Of a DNA stretch of 64,000 nt, positions 43,645 to 52,355 are shown in pieces; positions within the stretch are counted from its first letter, which is position 1; every line of letters starts with the position of its first letter. Origin of the DNA: Streptomyces broussonetiae (lineage in GTDB: Bacteria; Actinomycetota; Actinomycetes; Streptomycetales; Streptomycetaceae); the NCBI RefSeq assembly GCF_009796285.1, contig NZ_CP047020.1, positions 2,604,001 to 2,668,000 of the forward strand, given 5' to 3'. Both the position numbers and the translations under genes were made by a program. The notes below the pieces were generated by a model. It was not told where the DNA came from and made no database searches. It was given only the letters and a program-made list of their open reading frames with translations.

Positions 43645-43664
43645 GCGTTCGATATACTGAACGC
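43645..43664. promoter_or_regulatory. Palindromic operator candidate between the aldehyde dehydrogenase and iclR genes
   Basis: GCGTTC (43645-43650), GATATACT spacer, GAACGC (43659-43664): a perfect inverted repeat with 6-nt arms and an AT-rich 8-nt centre that also resembles a -10 box. It lies between the divergent starts and is well placed for IclR autoregulation and control of the dehydrogenase. Confidence 0.6.
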
Positions 43665-43752
43665 TGTCTCTGGTGATGAATTCGCTGCTCGGAGACTACA
43701 TATCCCGGGTCCTGAATATCCAGGCCCTCGTCGAACGAAGGGGTCAACGGCG

Positions 43753-44526
43753 ATGACGGCAGGCGACACAGCGGGCGGCGCGCAGGTCAAGTCCGCGGTA
43801 CGGACCGTTGAGCTGCTCGAGTACTTCGCCGGCCGGCCCGGTATGCACTCCCTCGCGGCCGTGCAGGAGGCCGTCGGGTACCCCAAGTCCAGCCTGTACA
43901 TGCTGCTGCGCACGCTCGTGGAGCTGGGCTGGGTGGAGACGGACGCGACCGGCACGCGGTACGGCATCGGGGTGCGGGCGCTGCTGGTCGGCACGTCGTA
44001 CATCGACGGCGACGAGGTGGTCGCGGCGGCCCGCCCCACGCTGGACCGGCTGTCGGACGACACCACGGAGACGATCCACCTGGCGCGCCTCGACGGCACG
44101 AACGTCGTCTACCTGGCCACCCGCCAGTCCCAGCACTATCTGCGCCCCTTCACGCGGGTCGGGCGCCGGCTGCCCGCGCACTCCACGTCCCTCGGCAAGG
44201 CGATCCTCGCCACGTACTCCGACGAGCAAGTCCGCAAGCTGCTCCCGGAGACCCTCCCGGCCCTGACCGAGCACACCATCACCGACCGCGAGAGGCTCAT
44301 CGAGGAGCTGCACCAGGTCCGGGAGCAGGGCTTCGCGGTCGACCGCGAGGAGAACACCCTGGGCCTGCGGTGTTTCGGCGTGGCGATCCCGTACCGCACC
44401 CCGGCCCGCGACGCGATCAGCTGCTCGGTGCCGGTGGCCCGGCTGACCCCCGCCCACGAGCAGATGATCAAGGATGCGCTGTTCGACGCGCGCGACCGGC
44501 TGACGCTGGCGACACGCAGGCTCTGA
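43753..44526 (+). CDS. IclR-family transcriptional regulator
   Basis: A 257-residue regulator with an N-terminal winged helix (SLAAVQEAVGYPKSSLYMLLRTL) and a C-terminal effector domain containing LGKAILATYSDEQVRKLLPE and the FAVDREENTLGLRCFGVAIPY motif. IclR proteins act as dimers responding to small acids. ATG 43753 follows a weak GGGG. It is divergent from the aldehyde dehydrogenase gene with 159 nt between, including the palindrome at 43645. That neighbour is the likely target. The effector is unknown; a sugar acid or its breakdown product is a reasonable guess. Confidence 0.93.
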   Translation: MTAGDTAGGAQVKSAVRTVELLEYFAGRPGMHSLAAVQEAVGYPKSSLYMLLRTLVELGWVETDATGTRYGIGVRALLVGTSYIDGDEVVAAARPTLDRLSDDTTETIHLARLDGTNVVYLATRQSQHYLRPFTRVGRRLPAHSTSLGKAILATYSDEQVRKLLPETLPALTEHTITDRERLIEELHQVREQGFAVDREENTLGLRCFGVAIPYRTPARDAISCSVPVARLTPAHEQMIKDALFDARDRLTLATRRL

Positions 44527-44551
44527 CCTGCACGGGACCCAGCGCGAAAGA

Positions 44552-44574
44552 CCCGCGCGGGAGAGCTGCGCGGG
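44552..44574 (+). terminator. Weak hairpin after the iclR gene
   Basis: CCCGCGC (44552-44558) pairs perfectly with GCGCGGG (44568-44574) around a 9-nt loop, 25 nt after the iclR stop. The stem is short, so this is a possible rather than certain terminator. Confidence 0.45.
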
Positions 44575-44665
44575 AACGCCCATGGGGCTGGTCCTCCTGA
44601 GCGTCCGATGAGAAATCGGGCGTACGGGAACGATCAGCCCCTTCCCGGTCGTCTACCTGGTCGGG

Positions 44666-46123
44666 ATGAACAAGACGATCAGGCGGGCGTCCGTCTTCGC
44701 GCTGCTGCTCGTGCTCGCTCTGCTGGTCAGGGCGACATGGGTGCAGTTCTACGACGGCAAGGCCCTCGCGGACGACAACGACAACCGGCGGGGCGCGATC
44801 GAGACGTACTCGCAGCCGCTCGGGAACATCATCGTGGCCGGAAACGCGATCACCGGTTCGGCCCGGACGAAGGGAAGCGACCTCGCGTACAAGCGGACGT
44901 ACACGGACGGCAGGCTCTACGCCGCGGTGACGGGCTACGCCTCGCAGGCCTACGCCCCCACCCAGCTCGAGGGCATCTACCAGGACCTGCTCAACGGCAC
45001 GGACACCCGGCTCAAGAACGTCATGGACACCCTCACCGGCAAGCGCGCCGACCCGGGCAACGTGATCACCACGATCGACCCGGCCGTACAGAAGGCCGCC
45101 TACAAGGCCCTCGGCGGCAACAAGGGGGCGGCCGTCGCGATCGACCCCAGGACCGGCAAGATCCTCGGGGTGGCCTCGACGCCGTCGTACGACCCCTCCT
45201 CGCTCACGGACGCCAACACGGCCGGCACCGCCTGGAAGCAGTTGGGCGCGGACAAGGACAAGCCGCTGACCAACCGCGCGCTGCGCCAGCCGCTGCCGCC
45301 GGGGTCGACGTTCAAGCTGGTCGTGGCGGCGGCCGCGCTGGAGAGCGGGCTGTACAAGAACGTGGACGAGCCCACCGACAGCCCCGACCCGTACATCATG
45401 CCGGGCACGACGCGCCCGCTGGAGAACGAGAACAAGTCGGCGCCCTGCAAGGACGCCCCGATCCGCGCGGCCCTGCGGTACTCCTGCAACAACGTCTTCG
45501 GCCATATGGCTGTCCAGCTCGGCCAGGACAAGGTGAAGGCCATGGCCGAGAAGTTCGGCTTCAACGACGACACGCAGGACGTGCCGGTGCGGGCCTACGC
45601 CAGCGTGTACCCCTCCGGCATGGACAAGGCGCAGACCGCCCTGTCCGGCATCGGCCAGTTCGACGTGACCGCGACCCCGCTGCAGATGGCCATGGTCTCG
45701 GCGGCCATCGCCAACAACGGCAAGCTGGTCTCGCCCCATATGGTGTCGCAGATCACCGACAGCAGCGGTGACGTGCTGAAGAACTACGACTCCGACGCCG
45801 GCACCCGGCAGATCGTCAGCTCCTCCACCGCCGAGCAGCTCCAGTCGGCCATGGAGACGGTCGTCAAGGACGGCACGGGCACGAACGCCCTGATCGACGG
45901 CGCCACCGTCGGCGGCAAGACCGGTACCGCCCAGCACGGCGAGAACAACAGCAAGACGCCGTACGCCTGGTTCACCTCCTTCGGCAAGTCCGACAGCACG
46001 GGCAGGGAGGTCGCCGTGGCGGTGATGGTGGAGCAGTCGGACGCGGCGAGGTCGGAGGTCAGCGGCAACGGCCTGGCGGCACCGGTCGCCAAGGCGATGA
46101 TGCAGGCGGCGCTCAAGGGCTGA
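44666..46123 (+). CDS. Class B penicillin-binding protein (transpeptidase, PbpA type)
   Basis: A 485-residue wall-synthesis transpeptidase anchored by a hydrophobic helix at residues 10-26, with the rest outside the membrane. A dimerisation domain follows, with the FtsI-like ETYSQPLGNIIVAG. The penicillin-binding domain has S214-T-F-K217 in PPGSTFKL (active Ser), S273-C-N275 in YSCNN (SxN) and K418-T-G in GGKTGTAQ. No glycosyltransferase domain is present. It is close to PbpA of actinobacteria, which in the core genome usually pairs with an rodA gene; here it stands alone with a convergent purine permease gene 4 nt after its stop. Confidence 0.94.
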   Translation: MNKTIRRASVFALLLVLALLVRATWVQFYDGKALADDNDNRRGAIETYSQPLGNIIVAGNAITGSARTKGSDLAYKRTYTDGRLYAAVTGYASQAYAPTQLEGIYQDLLNGTDTRLKNVMDTLTGKRADPGNVITTIDPAVQKAAYKALGGNKGAAVAIDPRTGKILGVASTPSYDPSSLTDANTAGTAWKQLGADKDKPLTNRALRQPLPPGSTFKLVVAAAALESGLYKNVDEPTDSPDPYIMPGTTRPLENENKSAPCKDAPIRAALRYSCNNVFGHMAVQLGQDKVKAMAEKFGFNDDTQDVPVRAYASVYPSGMDKAQTALSGIGQFDVTATPLQMAMVSAAIANNGKLVSPHMVSQITDSSGDVLKNYDSDAGTRQIVSSSTAEQLQSAMETVVKDGTGTNALIDGATVGGKTGTAQHGENNSKTPYAWFTSFGKSDSTGREVAVAVMVEQSDAARSEVSGNGLAAPVAKAMMQAALKG

Positions 46124-46127
46124 GGCG

Positions 46128-47540
46128 CTACTTCACCCCGAGAACCTGCTCGACCGGATCGATGGCGAAGTACACGAGGAAGAGCGCCGAGACCCCCCAC
46201 AGCAGCCAGTTGACCTCCCGCGCCCTGCCCAGCACCGCCTTGAGGAGTACGTAGGACAGGAAGCCGGCCCCGATGCCATCGGTGATCGAGTAGGTGAACG
46301 GCATCGTCGCGATGGTGAGGAACGCCGGGACGCCGATCTCGTACCGGTCCCAGTCGATGTGCTTGACGTGGGTCATCATCAGGAAGCCCACCGCGATCAG
46401 CGCGGGCGCCGCCGCCTGGAGCGGGACGATGGTGAGCAGCGGGGTGAGGAAGAGCGCGAGGCCGAACAGGCCTCCGGTGACCAGGTTGGCGAAGCCGGTG
46501 CGGGCGCCCTCGCCCACGCCGGCCGCCGACTCGATGTAGGCGGTGTTGGAGGAGGCGGAGCCGAGACCGCCGGCGACGGCGGCGGCACCGTCGATGAACA
46601 GCACGCGGCCGATGCCGGGCACCTGCCCCCTGTCGTCCAGCAGCCCGGCCTCCGCGCTGATGCCGACGATCGTGCCCATGGCGTCGAAGAAGTCCGACAG
46701 GATCAGGGTGAAGACGAGCAGGACGGCGGTGAGCACGCCGGCCTTGGCGAAGCCGCCGAACAGGCTGAAGTGACCGATCAGTCCGAAGTCCGGCGCGGCG
46801 ACGATCTTGTCCGGGACCTTGGGGGTGGTCAGGCCCCAGCTCCTGATGTCGGCGACGGCGTTGATGACGATCGCGACGACGGTCATCGTCACGATGCTGA
46901 TCAGGATCGCGCCCTTCACCTTCCGGGCGAGCAGGCCGATGGTCAGCAGCACACCGAGACAGAAGACCAGCACGGGCCAGCCGGTGAGCCGCCCGACGGC
47001 GCCGAGTTGCACGGGTACGGTGGTGCTCGCGGCGTCCGGAACACGGCTGACGAAACCGGCGTCCACGAAGCCGATGAAGGCGATGAACAGACCGATGCCG
47101 ACGCCGATGGCCTGCTTCAGCTGCTGCGGGATCGCGTTCATGATCGCCTCCCGGAGCCCGGTGAGCACCAACAGGCAGATGACCAGGCCCTCCAGGACCA
47201 CCAGCCCCATTGCGTCGGCCCAGCTCATCAGCGGCGCCAGCTGGAAGGCGACCACGGCGTTCAGGCCCAGGCCGGCGGCGATGGCGAGCGGGAGGTTGCC
47301 GCCGACGCCCATGACGATCGTCATCACACAGGCCACCAGCGCGGTGGCGGTGGCGAGTTGGCCGGTGTCGAGGGTGTGCTGGTACTTGTCCTTGGCGCTG
47401 CCCAGGATGATCGGATTCAGGACAAGGATGTAGGCCATGGTGAAGAACGTGGCGAAGCCGCCGCGTATCTCGCGGCCGACCGTGGATCCACGTGCGGAGA
47501 TGCTGAAGTACCGGTCGATGCCGCCGAGCGGTGCGGACAT
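46128..47540 (-). CDS. NCS2-family purine permease (AzgA/AdeQ type)
   Basis: A 470-residue inner-membrane proton symporter of the nucleobase-cation-symporter 2 family, AzgA branch, importing hypoxanthine, guanine or adenine. Key spots are GFATFFTMAYILVLNP at the start, AAGLGLNAVVAFQLAP, SDFFDAMGTIVGIS and GGLGSASSNTAYIESAAG. About 12 to 14 transmembrane segments are visible. ATG 47540 has AGAGGAG 8 nt upstream. It is convergent with the penicillin-binding gene and divergent from the ECF sigma gene. A small palindrome lies in its leader. Confidence 0.93.
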   Translation of the reverse strand: MSAPLGGIDRYFSISARGSTVGREIRGGFATFFTMAYILVLNPIILGSAKDKYQHTLDTGQLATATALVACVMTIVMGVGGNLPLAIAAGLGLNAVVAFQLAPLMSWADAMGLVVLEGLVICLLVLTGLREAIMNAIPQQLKQAIGVGIGLFIAFIGFVDAGFVSRVPDAASTTVPVQLGAVGRLTGWPVLVFCLGVLLTIGLLARKVKGAILISIVTMTVVAIVINAVADIRSWGLTTPKVPDKIVAAPDFGLIGHFSLFGGFAKAGVLTAVLLVFTLILSDFFDAMGTIVGISAEAGLLDDRGQVPGIGRVLFIDGAAAVAGGLGSASSNTAYIESAAGVGEGARTGFANLVTGGLFGLALFLTPLLTIVPLQAAAPALIAVGFLMMTHVKHIDWDRYEIGVPAFLTIATMPFTYSITDGIGAGFLSYVLLKAVLGRAREVNWLLWGVSALFLVYFAIDPVEQVLGVK

Positions 47541-47603
47541 GGTCCCACTCCTCTTTGCCTGATGGGCGCCGTGCGGACGCTGGCTGGATTGTTCCCTCGT
47601 TCC

Positions 47604-47616
47604 ACCTGATTCAGGT
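47604..47616. promoter_or_regulatory. Small palindrome in the leader of the purine permease gene
   Basis: ACCTGA-T-TCAGGT is a perfect 13-nt inverted repeat 64 nt upstream of the permease start. It is a possible repressor site; there is no direct evidence for the protein that would bind it. Confidence 0.35.
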
Positions 47617-47738
47617 TTTCTGCGTGTTACGGAATCGGGTTCGGTGGACCATACGTTGTCCGACCCCCCGTACATCGCACGCCAATTGACCACTGCTACG
47701 CTCCCGATCTCCGTCCGGGCCTCCCCCGGACCCTCGCA

Positions 47739-47754
47739 TGTCATTTACATGACA
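47739..47754. promoter_or_regulatory. Palindrome upstream of the ECF sigma factor gene
   Basis: TGTCAT-TTAC-ATGACA, a perfect 16-nt inverted repeat, centres about 52 nt before the sigma factor GTG. The AT-rich core stands out from the surrounding GC-rich DNA. It could be an operator or part of the promoter region. Confidence 0.5.
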
Positions 47755-47798
47755 CTCACAGACGCGCTCGCCGTCGCCGTACCGAGAAGAGGTCACCC

Positions 47799-48368
47799 GT
47801 GGGCACAGTCGTCGACGACGCCGCCGCCGCGGAGTTCCACGCCTTCTTCGAACGGCACTACGCCGAACTCGCCCGACTGGCCCGTCTGTTGACCGGCGAG
47901 CCGGACGCCGCCGACGACCTCGCGGCGGACGCGCTGCTGGCCCTGTGGCACCGCTGGGGCCGGGTGCGCGCCGCCGACCACCCGGTGGCGTACGCGCGGG
48001 GCGTGGTCGCCAACCTCGCCCGCACCCGGATCCGCAGCGCGGTGCGCGAACGGCGCCGGATCGCGCTGTTCTGGTCGCACCGCGAGGAGAGGACCGAGAA
48101 CCCGGACGTGGCCGGCGTGGTGGACGTACAGGAGGCGCTGGGCCGACTGCCGTTCCGCAAACGGGCATGTGTGGTGCTGCGGCACGCTTTCGACCTCTCG
48201 GAGAAGGACACCGCGCTCGCGCTCGGGGTGTCGGTGGGTACGGTGAAGAGCCAGACGTCCAAGGGCATGGCCGAGCTGCAGCGACTGCTCGGCCCCCAGG
48301 GCGATCCGCGGCGGATGCGGGCGGCGATGGCGGCCCGGGGCGGCGAGAGCGGAGGAAGGAACCGATGA
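47799..48368 (+). CDS. ECF RNA polymerase sigma factor (SigE/SIG17 type)
   Basis: A 189-residue group 4 sigma factor. Region 2 runs through EFHAFFERHYAELARLARLL and PDAADDLAADALLALWHRW, region 4 through ALGRLPFRKRACVVLRHAFD and ALALGVSVGTVKSQTSKGM, the helix that reads -35 boxes. The linker is short. GTG 47799 has AGAAGAGG just upstream. It overlaps the next gene as ATGA, and that gene encodes a single-pass membrane protein placed where an anti-sigma factor would be. The signal sensed and the regulon are unknown. Confidence 0.92.
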   Translation: MGTVVDDAAAAEFHAFFERHYAELARLARLLTGEPDAADDLAADALLALWHRWGRVRAADHPVAYARGVVANLARTRIRSAVRERRRIALFWSHREERTENPDVAGVVDVQEALGRLPFRKRACVVLRHAFDLSEKDTALALGVSVGTVKSQTSKGMAELQRLLGPQGDPRRMRAAMAARGGESGGRNR

Positions 48369-49195
48369 GGCGGCAGGACGTGCACGACGAGCTGCGCGCC
48401 CGGCTGCACGAGGCGGCCGCGGCCCACGAACCCGACCGCGCGCGCATCCTGGCCCGCGTCGAACGCGGCATGACCGCGCCGTCCGGCCCCGAGCGCAGGG
48501 CCACGCGTGCCCCGGCGCTCGGCTGGGTGCGGGTGGTCGCCGCAACGGCCGCGGTCGCCGGGGTGCTGGCCGTCGGCGGGTACGCGGTGGCCTCCGCCGT
48601 GAAGGACAAGCCTGCCGTGCCGCAGACGGTCGCCGTGTCCCCGGCACCCACCCCGTCGCCAAACGCGACGACGGCTCACCCGTCGGCGAACACCACGAAC
48701 CCGGCGCCCGGCGCGGGCGCCACCCACTCGACGCGCGCGGCGAGTTCCTCCCCGTCCCGCACACCGGAGGCCTCCGTGCGGCCGCCCCTGGCCCACAGCG
48801 AGCAGGAGGGACCACTGTGGTCGGACGGCTCGGTCGACCCCCACAGCAACGAGTTCTGGGCACAGAGCAATCTGACCCTGAAGACCTCGAGGCAACTGAC
48901 CTCCCTCACCGTCGAGTTGAAGGTGGCCCTGACCGGCGGTGTCTCCTCGGCGGGTGCCTGGCGCTCCCTGCCGGAGACGGACTTCACCCAGACGGTCCAG
49001 GAGCGGGACGGCTTCCTCGTCTACACCTGGACCCTCAAGGAGGGGCGTACGGTCCCGGTGGGCCAGTGGGTGTTCGCGGGGCAGTACAACCACGAGCGTG
49101 GCGGCCGGGACGCGAAGGGCGACAGCTACACCATCACGGGCACCGCGAACAGTGGCGAATACGCGGTGAAGGGCGGCTTCGCGAAGCACGATTGA
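48365..49195 (+). CDS. Single-pass membrane protein coupled to the ECF sigma factor
   Basis: A 276-residue protein. About 50 cytoplasmic residues, RRQDVHDELRARLHEAAAA to ERGMTAPS, resemble the helical N-terminus of many anti-sigma factors but lack a ZAS Cys/His motif. A transmembrane segment lies at about 52-78. A Pro/Ser/Thr-rich linker (85-140) leads to a C-terminal domain starting LAHSEQEGPLWSDGSVDPHS, rich in Trp, Thr and strands, probably outside the cell. The ATG overlaps the sigma stop, so the two are co-translated. It may be a sensor that holds the sigma factor; I do not recognise the extracellular domain. Confidence 0.75.
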   Translation: MRRQDVHDELRARLHEAAAAHEPDRARILARVERGMTAPSGPERRATRAPALGWVRVVAATAAVAGVLAVGGYAVASAVKDKPAVPQTVAVSPAPTPSPNATTAHPSANTTNPAPGAGATHSTRAASSSPSRTPEASVRPPLAHSEQEGPLWSDGSVDPHSNEFWAQSNLTLKTSRQLTSLTVELKVALTGGVSSAGAWRSLPETDFTQTVQERDGFLVYTWTLKEGRTVPVGQWVFAGQYNHERGGRDAKGDSYTITGTANSGEYAVKGGFAKHD

Positions 49196-49329
49196 CCGCA
49201 CCCCGATGGAGTGCGGTCAGCTGCGCGAGCAACCCGAGACGCCCCGCGGCCTCGGTTCATGGTCGCCCCCACGGCGTCGGAGCCCGTCGCCAGAACCGCC
49301 GGGCCGCTCCTTTCCCCGACGATGGGAGC

Positions 49330-49362
49330 GAAACGGGCCGAGGAGCCGCTCCGGCCCGTTTC
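49330..49362. terminator. Bidirectional terminator between the membrane protein and acid phosphatase genes
   Basis: An 11-bp perfect stem pairs 49330-49340 with 49352-49362, loop 11 nt. Its outer bases are A/T-rich (GAAA...TTTC), which gives a U-run-like tail. It lies between two convergent genes ending at 49195 and 49411. Confidence 0.75.
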
Positions 49363-49410
49363 CGTCTCCCCGTCGCCGCCGTGGCCGGAAAGGGTTGCCG
49401 TCGATCCTGG

Positions 49411-50208
49411 TTACGACACGAAGTACGTCGGGTTCGGCAGCTTGTACGTGCGGTCCGCGTAGCCGCCGTCCAGGTCCGAGTACTGGTCGCCGAAGTTGGC
49501 GACGATCTCGTAGCCGAGGTCGTCCTCGATGTGCCTGCGGGTGCCGGACTTGTACTGCACGGTCGTGCAGGTCCAGGTGCCCGGCGTGGCACAGCCGCCC
49601 AGGTAGGCAGGAGGGTTGGCCTTGTCCTTGAGGAACATGTGGTCGGCGTCGAGGTTCACATCGGCGCCGACCTTCTTCAGGTTGGCGACGGCGGCGGTGC
49701 GCTGGGCCTCGGTGAGACCGGAGTTGTAGAAGACCTCGACGCCCTTGGACTCGGCGTAGCGGACCAGCTCGGGGCTGCCGAAGACGGCCGGCCGGTCGGC
49801 ACGGTTCACGTAGTCGTTCCACGTGGTGGAGTTGTACGTGTAGTTGTACCGCTTCTCGTAGTCCAGGCTGAGCAGCAGCGTGTCGTCGATGTCGAACATC
49901 ACGGCCGGCTTCGCACCGTGCCGGTGCGCCTTGCGCGCGGCCTTGTCGATGTAGGCCCTGGCATCCGCGTCGATCCGGGCCAGGTCCTTGGCGTACGGGC
50001 TGTCCGGGGACGCCTGGTAGACACCGTTGCTGTCGGCGGTGGTGCCGTAGTAGGTGTCGATGTCCTTCACCAACTGCCCGATGTTGTAGGGCTCGTGGGT
50101 GGAGTTGGCGGTCGACTGCCGGGCACCGGCCGCGCCCGCGCCGTACAGCGCGGCACCGGCGAGGGCACAGGCGGCACCGACGGCTACGACTCTGTGGGAC
50201 TTCCGCAT
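49411..50208 (-). CDS. Secreted HAD-family acid phosphatase (class B-like, subfamily IIIB)
   Basis: A 265-residue exported phosphatase. The signal peptide MRKSHRVVAVGAACALAG ends near GAAGARQS. The HAD catalytic motif is FDIDDT with D106 and D108. Later, VEVFYNSGLTEAQR (motif II region) and the YEIVANFGDQYSDLDGG acidic motif complete the site. Three or four Cys in GGCATPGTWTCTT could form a disulfide. It would hydrolyse phosphomonoesters outside the cell, helping to gain phosphate; no PHO box was found in its leader. ATG 50208 gives the complete signal sequence. Confidence 0.9.
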   Translation of the reverse strand: MRKSHRVVAVGAACALAGAALYGAGAAGARQSTANSTHEPYNIGQLVKDIDTYYGTTADSNGVYQASPDSPYAKDLARIDADARAYIDKAARKAHRHGAKPAVMFDIDDTLLLSLDYEKRYNYTYNSTTWNDYVNRADRPAVFGSPELVRYAESKGVEVFYNSGLTEAQRTAAVANLKKVGADVNLDADHMFLKDKANPPAYLGGCATPGTWTCTTVQYKSGTRRHIEDDLGYEIVANFGDQYSDLDGGYADRTYKLPNPTYFVS

Positions 50209-50247
50209 GAATTCTCCGGATCTGGTGGATGAGAGTGATGTACCAGG

Positions 50248-50541
50248 TCAGAGACTGTCTACGCGCATAACACCCCACTCTGCGAGCGCTGTTATCCGAT
50301 CGATACGCACTTTGACCGCTGGTGCCGTGGAAGCCGATGCCCAGGGCGGCGTGAGGTAACGGGTGGTGCCCGTCCGGGAGTTGTAGAGCAGCACCCAGGC
50401 CACGGAGGCCAGTACGCCGGAGACGGCCCACGGGGAGAGGACCGGGGCGATCAGCGGGTACGGCAGCCCGGGCGGGGTCGCGGAGGCACGGCGCCGCCGG
50501 GGTGGCGCGGGCGGTTTCGCCACGGCTGCGGCTTGGGCCAT
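50248..50541 (-). CDS. Small putative membrane protein, doubtful
   Basis: A 97-residue frame that I do not recognise. A Pro/Arg-rich N-terminus (PPAPPRRRR) precedes a single hydrophobic segment, roughly residues 30-53, ending in LLYNSRTG. Third codon positions are G/C-rich up to about residue 72 and become AT-richer afterwards (codons such as AAA, GAT, ATA, ACA), which suggests a degraded or shifted 3' end. No good ribosome site is seen before ATG 50541. It lies between the phosphatase and the IlvD gene on the same strand. It could be a pseudogene remnant. Confidence 0.35.
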   Translation of the reverse strand: MAQAAAVAKPPAPPRRRRASATPPGLPYPLIAPVLSPWAVSGVLASVAWVLLYNSRTGTTRYLTPPWASASTAPAVKVRIDRITALAEWGVMRVDSL

Positions 50542-50621
50542 GACTGTTCTCGGTTCTGAGCAAGCGCTTTTCGGCCGGTGTTCCAGATCTCGGGCATGCG
50601 GAGCTGTGGACGCGGCGGGGC

Positions 50622-52355
50622 TCAGCCCGCGTACGGTTCCTGCACCGTGCCCGGCCGCGCGAGGAACGCGAAGTCGCAGCCGGTGTCCGCCTGGGTGATC
50701 TGCTCGGTGTAGAGCGCGCCGTATCCGCGCTCGTAGCGCACGGGCGGCGGTGTCCACTGCGCACGGCGACGCGCCAACTCCCCGTCCGGCACCTCGAGTC
50801 GCAGGCTGCGGGCCGCGACGTCCAGCGTGATGAGGTCGCCGGTGCGCACCAGCGCCAGTGGCCCGCCGACGTACGACTCCGGGGCCACGTGCAGCACGCA
50901 GGCGCCGTAACTCGTGCCGCTCATCCGGGCGTCGGAGATCCGCACCATGTCCCGTACGCCTTGCTTGAGCAGGTGGTCGGGGATCGGGAGCATGCCGTAC
51001 TCGGGCATGCCCGGGCCACCCTTGGGACCGGCGCCCCGCAGCACCAGCACGCTGTCGGCGGTGATGCCCAGCGAGGGGTCGTTGATGGTGCGCTGCATGG
51101 TGCGGTAGTCGTCGAAGACGACGGCCGGGCCGGTGTGCCTGAGCAGACGGGGCTCGGCGGCGATGTGCTTGATGACCGCACCGTCCGGGCAGAGGTTGCC
51201 CCGCAGCACGGCGACCCCGCCCTCGCGCGCGAGAGGGTTGTCGCGGGTCCGGATGACGTCGTCGTGGTGCACCCGGGCACCGTCGAGCTGCTCGCGCAGG
51301 GTGTCGTACGAGACCGTCGGCCGGTCCAGGTGGAGCAGGTCCGGGATCCGGGAGAGGAAGCCGGGCAGGCCGCCGGCGAAGTGGAAGTCCTCCATGAGGT
51401 ACGTCCGGCCGCCGGGGCGGACGTTGGCGAGGACGGGCACGGTGCGGGCGATCCGGTCGAAGTCGTCCAGGGTGAGCCGTACGCCCACCCGGCCCGCCAT
51501 GGCGATCAGATGGATCACGGCGTTGGTGGAGCCGCCGAGGCCGAGGACGGTCGTGACGGCGTCCTCGAAGGCCTCTGCGGTGAGGAGGTGGCTCAACCTC
51601 CGGTCCCGGTGGACGAGTTCGACGGCGGTCAGACCCGCCCTGGCGGCCATCCGGTCGTGTCCCGAGTCCACCGCGGGGATGCTGGACGCGCCGGGCACGG
51701 TCACGCCGAGTGCTTCGGCGGCGGCCGTCAGCGTGGACGCCGTGCCCATGGTCATGCAGTGGCCGGGCGAGCGGGCCAGGCCGCTCTCCAGCTCGGCCAG
51801 CTCGCAGTCGCCGATGAGGCCGGCCCGCTTGTCGTCCCAGTACTTCCACATGTCGGTGCCGGAACCGAGGACCTCGCCGCGCCAGTGGCCCGGGAGCATG
51901 GGCCCGGCCGGGACGAAGACGGCGGGCAGGTCGGCGGAGGCGGCGCCCATGAGCAGGGCCGGGGTCGACTTGTCGCAGCCGCCCATGAGCACCGCGCCGT
52001 CGACGGGGTAGGAGCGCAGCAGTTCCTCGGTCTCCATGGCGAGGAGGTTGCGGTAGAGCATGGGGGTGGGCTTCTGGAAGGTCTCGCTGAGCGTGGAGAC
52101 CGGGAACTCCAGCGGGAAGCCGCCCGCCTGCCACACCCCGCGCTTGACGGCCTGGGCGCGGTCGCGCAGATGCACATGGCAGGGGTTGATGTCGGACCAG
52201 GTGTTGAGGATGGCGATGACCGGCTTGCCGAGGTGCTCCTCGGGCAGGTAGCCGAGCTGGCGGGTGCGGGCGCGGTGGCTGAAGGAGCGCAGGCCGTCGG
52301 TGCCGTACCACTGGTGGCTGCGGAGTTCTTCGGGGCTCCTGCGGGGCGCGTTCAT
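50622..52355 (-). CDS. IlvD/Edd-family sugar-acid dehydratase
   Basis: A 577-residue Fe-S dehydratase of the dihydroxy-acid/6-phosphogluconate dehydratase family, closest in character to pentonate (L-arabonate, D-xylonate) dehydratases. The iron-sulfur Cys are visible in NPCHVH, MGGCDKSTPA and GHCMTMGT, with GLGGSTNAVIHL, ARMSGTSYGACVLH and PGGRTYLMEDF also conserved. It begins with ATG 52355, overlapping the DHDPS-family gene by 4 nt. Together with that aldolase and the GntR regulator it forms a catabolic operon. The exact sugar acid is not determined by sequence alone. Confidence 0.92.
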   Translation of the reverse strand: MNAPRRSPEELRSHQWYGTDGLRSFSHRARTRQLGYLPEEHLGKPVIAILNTWSDINPCHVHLRDRAQAVKRGVWQAGGFPLEFPVSTLSETFQKPTPMLYRNLLAMETEELLRSYPVDGAVLMGGCDKSTPALLMGAASADLPAVFVPAGPMLPGHWRGEVLGSGTDMWKYWDDKRAGLIGDCELAELESGLARSPGHCMTMGTASTLTAAAEALGVTVPGASSIPAVDSGHDRMAARAGLTAVELVHRDRRLSHLLTAEAFEDAVTTVLGLGGSTNAVIHLIAMAGRVGVRLTLDDFDRIARTVPVLANVRPGGRTYLMEDFHFAGGLPGFLSRIPDLLHLDRPTVSYDTLREQLDGARVHHDDVIRTRDNPLAREGGVAVLRGNLCPDGAVIKHIAAEPRLLRHTGPAVVFDDYRTMQRTINDPSLGITADSVLVLRGAGPKGGPGMPEYGMLPIPDHLLKQGVRDMVRISDARMSGTSYGACVLHVAPESYVGGPLALVRTGDLITLDVAARSLRLEVPDGELARRRAQWTPPPVRYERGYGALYTEQITQADTGCDFAFLARPGTVQEPYAG

